Assembly (NCBI GenBank): GCA_029865405.1
Contig: JAOUGZ010000114.1
Coordinates: 1 to 7,737, forward strand
Length of the DNA: 7,737 nt
Direction: 5' to 3'
Source of the DNA: Betaproteobacteria bacterium
Lineage (GTDB): Bacteria > Pseudomonadota > Gammaproteobacteria > Burkholderiales > SG8-39
Under the pieces are notes generated by a model. It was not told where the DNA came from, made no database searches, and saw nothing but the letters and a program-made list of their open reading frames with translations. Each line of letters begins with the position of its first letter. The stretch's first letter is position 1. Positions 6,341 to 7,737 of the stretch are shown here, piece after piece. The position numbers were made by a program, and so were the translations under genes.

Positions 6341-7474
6341 ATGATAGCACCCGTCCGCGCGGCTCTACTCGGGCTCGGCCTGTGGCTTCTCGGGGCGACG
6401 GCCTGGAGCCAGGGCGTTACGCCGCGGACCATTGTGCTCGGCCAGTCCGCGCCGCTCTCCGGCCCGCTGCAGTCCGCCGGCGAAGACGTGCGCAACGGCG
6501 CCCTCGCCTACTTCCGCAGGCTGAACGACGCCGGCGGCGTGCACGGCCGGCGCATCGAGCTCGCGACGCTCGACGACGCGGGCGACGCCGAGCGCACTCT
6601 CGCCAATACGACGCGCTTCGTCGAGGAATTCAAGGTATTCGCGCTGTTCGGGTACGCCGACGCCGGCATGACGCGCGAGCTCCTCGCCCTGTTGCAGAAG
6701 GCAGGCGTGCCGCTCTTCGGCCCCGTCACCGGCGCGGCACTGGCACGCCAGCCGGAGCGCAGCGTGTTCACCGTGCGAGCCGGGCGCGCGGACGAGATCG
6801 AGAGCGTCATCAGCCACTACGCGCAGCTCGGGCTCAAGCGCTTTGCCCTGTTGCGCGCCGACGACCCGGCCGGCGCGGAGTTCCTCGCCGCAGCGCGCTC
6901 GGCGCTCGCGCTGCGCGGCCTCGCCGCGCCCGTCGACGCGGCGCTGAAGCAGGCGTCCGACGGCGTTGCCGGCCTGGTGCGGGAGATCTTCGTCGCCGAT
7001 CCGGACGTGGTCGTGATTGCCCTGCCGCAGCCGCCGGCGGCGGATCTGGTGCGCGCGCTCAGGCGTGCGGGCCGCGGCACGCAGATCGTGGCGCTGTCCC
7101 CGGCCGACCCCGAACGGCTTGCCGAAGCGCTGGGCAGGGACGGCGCGGGCGTCACGCTATCCCAGGTTCTGCCACCGCTCGCGCGGGTGTCGCTGCCGGT
7201 GGTGGCGGCGTATCGCGCCGCGATCGAAGCCGAGACCGGGCGCAACGCCTACGCGCCCGCATCCTTCGAGGCGTACATCGCCGCCTCCGTGTTCGCCGAG
7301 GCGGTACGCCGTGTCGGCCCGGCGCTGACCCGCAACGCGCTATTGCGGGCTCTCGAAGCGATGTCCTATCACGATGCCGGCGGCCATATCGTGGGCTTTT
7401 CGCGCACCAACCGGCAAGGCAGCGCACGCACTTACCTGATGGCGCTGACGCGCGACGGGACGCTGCTGCACTGA
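6341..7474 (+). CDS. Periplasmic substrate-binding protein, branched-chain amino-acid (LivJ/LivK, Peripla_BP_6) family
   Basis: Exported type I periplasmic binding protein, 377 residues, normally the ligand receptor of an ABC importer. Residues 1-23 form a signal peptide (MIAPVRAALLGLGLWLLGAT then AWS, cleavage before Q24). The mature start IVLGQSAPLSGPLQSAGEDV is the first strand and ligand loop of this family, followed by LAYFRRLNDAGGVHGRRIEL, ALFGYADAGMT and VPLFGPVTG (first lobe), and by the second lobe with DPDVVVIALPQPPAADLVRA and YAPASFEAYIAASVFAEAV. No permease or ATPase gene is adjacent, so the partner and ligand are unknown. The ATG at 6341 is preceded by GGAG at 6324-6327, a rather long spacing of 13; an in-frame TTG at 6332 would sit only 4 bases from it, so the start may be three codons earlier. 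Longer starts (6272) would run into piuC. Confidence 0.9.
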   Translation: MIAPVRAALLGLGLWLLGATAWSQGVTPRTIVLGQSAPLSGPLQSAGEDVRNGALAYFRRLNDAGGVHGRRIELATLDDAGDAERTLANTTRFVEEFKVFALFGYADAGMTRELLALLQKAGVPLFGPVTGAALARQPERSVFTVRAGRADEIESVISHYAQLGLKRFALLRADDPAGAEFLAAARSALALRGLAAPVDAALKQASDGVAGLVREIFVADPDVVVIALPQPPAADLVRALRRAGRGTQIVALSPADPERLAEALGRDGAGVTLSQVLPPLARVSLPVVAAYRAAIEAETGRNAYAPASFEAYIAASVFAEAVRRVGPALTRNALLRALEAMSYHDAGGHIVGFSRTNRQGSARTYLMALTRDGTLLH

Positions 7475-7484
7475 AGCTCCTGCG

Positions 7485-7737
7485 CTAGGCGCGCCGCCAG
7501 GTCGTGCCCTGCGCGCCGTCTTCGAGAATCACGCCGCCCTGCTCCAGTTCCTTGCGAATGCGATCGGCCTCCGCGTAGTTCTTCGCCCGCCGCGCGGCGA
7601 GCCGCGCCTTGATCCGCGCCCCGATATCGCTGTCCGAGAGCGCCCCGGCGGGACCGGCACGCAGGAACGCCTCGGCTGGGCGCTGCAGGAGCCCGAGCAC
7701 ACCGCCCAGCGCGCGCAGCTGCCCTGCGAGTTCGGCG
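7485..7737 (-). CDS. cysS: Cysteinyl-tRNA synthetase, C-terminal part
   Basis: The final 83 residues of CysRS, the class I enzyme that charges tRNA-Cys in the cytoplasm. The frame is open to the window edge, so the catalytic domain lies to the right. The visible part is the C-terminal helical region: [16 protein letters not shown], then [20 protein letters not shown], ending in the characteristic [16 protein letters not shown], nearly the same ending as E. coli CysS (GIVLEDGPQGTTWRRK). Its stop codon faces that of the substrate-binding protein gene across 10 bp, with no hairpin visible in between. Confidence 0.96.
   Translation of the reverse strand, partial: AELAGQLRALGGVLGLLQRPAEAFLRAGPAGALSDSDIGARIKARLAARRAKNYAEADRIRKELEQGGVILEDGAQGTTWRRA

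Noticed and set aside
6304..6495. 64-residue N-terminal extension of piuC
   Set aside because: Would overlap the divergent gene, and the family N-terminus begins exactly at the ATG at 6303.
5902..7488. Plus-strand open frame of 528 codons opposite piuC and overlapping the binding-protein gene in another frame
   Set aside because: Arg/Ala-rich, low-complexity translation; both real genes there have strong family signatures.

Overview
The window is high-GC DNA with the codon bias and gene content of a betaproteobacterium (Burkholderiales, Rhodocyclales or Nitrosomonadales-like). This rests on DnaK/DnaJ sequence style, gene order and GC content; no 16S or other phylogenetic marker is present, so the assignment is an inference. 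Six protein genes are visible. Two are cut by the window edges (dnaK at the left, cysS at the right).

Region 1 (1-2588, plus strand) is housekeeping chaperone DNA: the last 461 codons of dnaK, a near-perfect 12-bp terminator or attenuator hairpin, then a complete dnaJ with intact J domain and zinc-finger repeats.

Region 2 (2589-5512, plus strand) is the accessory part and the most interesting. A 437-residue outer-membrane protein (signal peptide, TPR domain, beta-barrel ending in Phe) looks like a Slam/DUF560-type translocon, the outer-membrane component of what has been called the type XI secretion system. It is followed after 104 bp by a 479-residue exported protein with an N-terminal FecR domain and a C-terminal domain resembling the TbpB-type barrel of Slam cargo. 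The simplest reading is a translocon-cargo pair. The cargo carries a signal-peptidase-I type signal rather than a lipobox, and its mature part has exactly four cysteines, in two CGxGC motifs. A G8 tract lies just upstream of the translocon start codon.

Region 3 (5513-5634) is short but not empty. In the same frame as the cargo gene, directly after its stop codon, it encodes a 36-residue sequence that looks like the orphan C-terminus of an O-GlcNAc-transferase/SPINDLY-family glycosyltransferase, a probable gene remnant.

Region 4 (5635-7737) holds a PiuC/YbiX-type Fe(II)/2-oxoglutarate dioxygenase on the minus strand. It is divergent, with only 37 bp between starts, from an orphan periplasmic substrate-binding protein of the branched-chain amino-acid (type I) family. 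The 3' end of cysS converges on the latter. PiuC families are commonly tied to iron uptake, so an iron or surface-ligand theme for regions 2-4 is plausible, but no TonB-dependent receptor, FecI-type sigma factor or convincing Fur box is visible.
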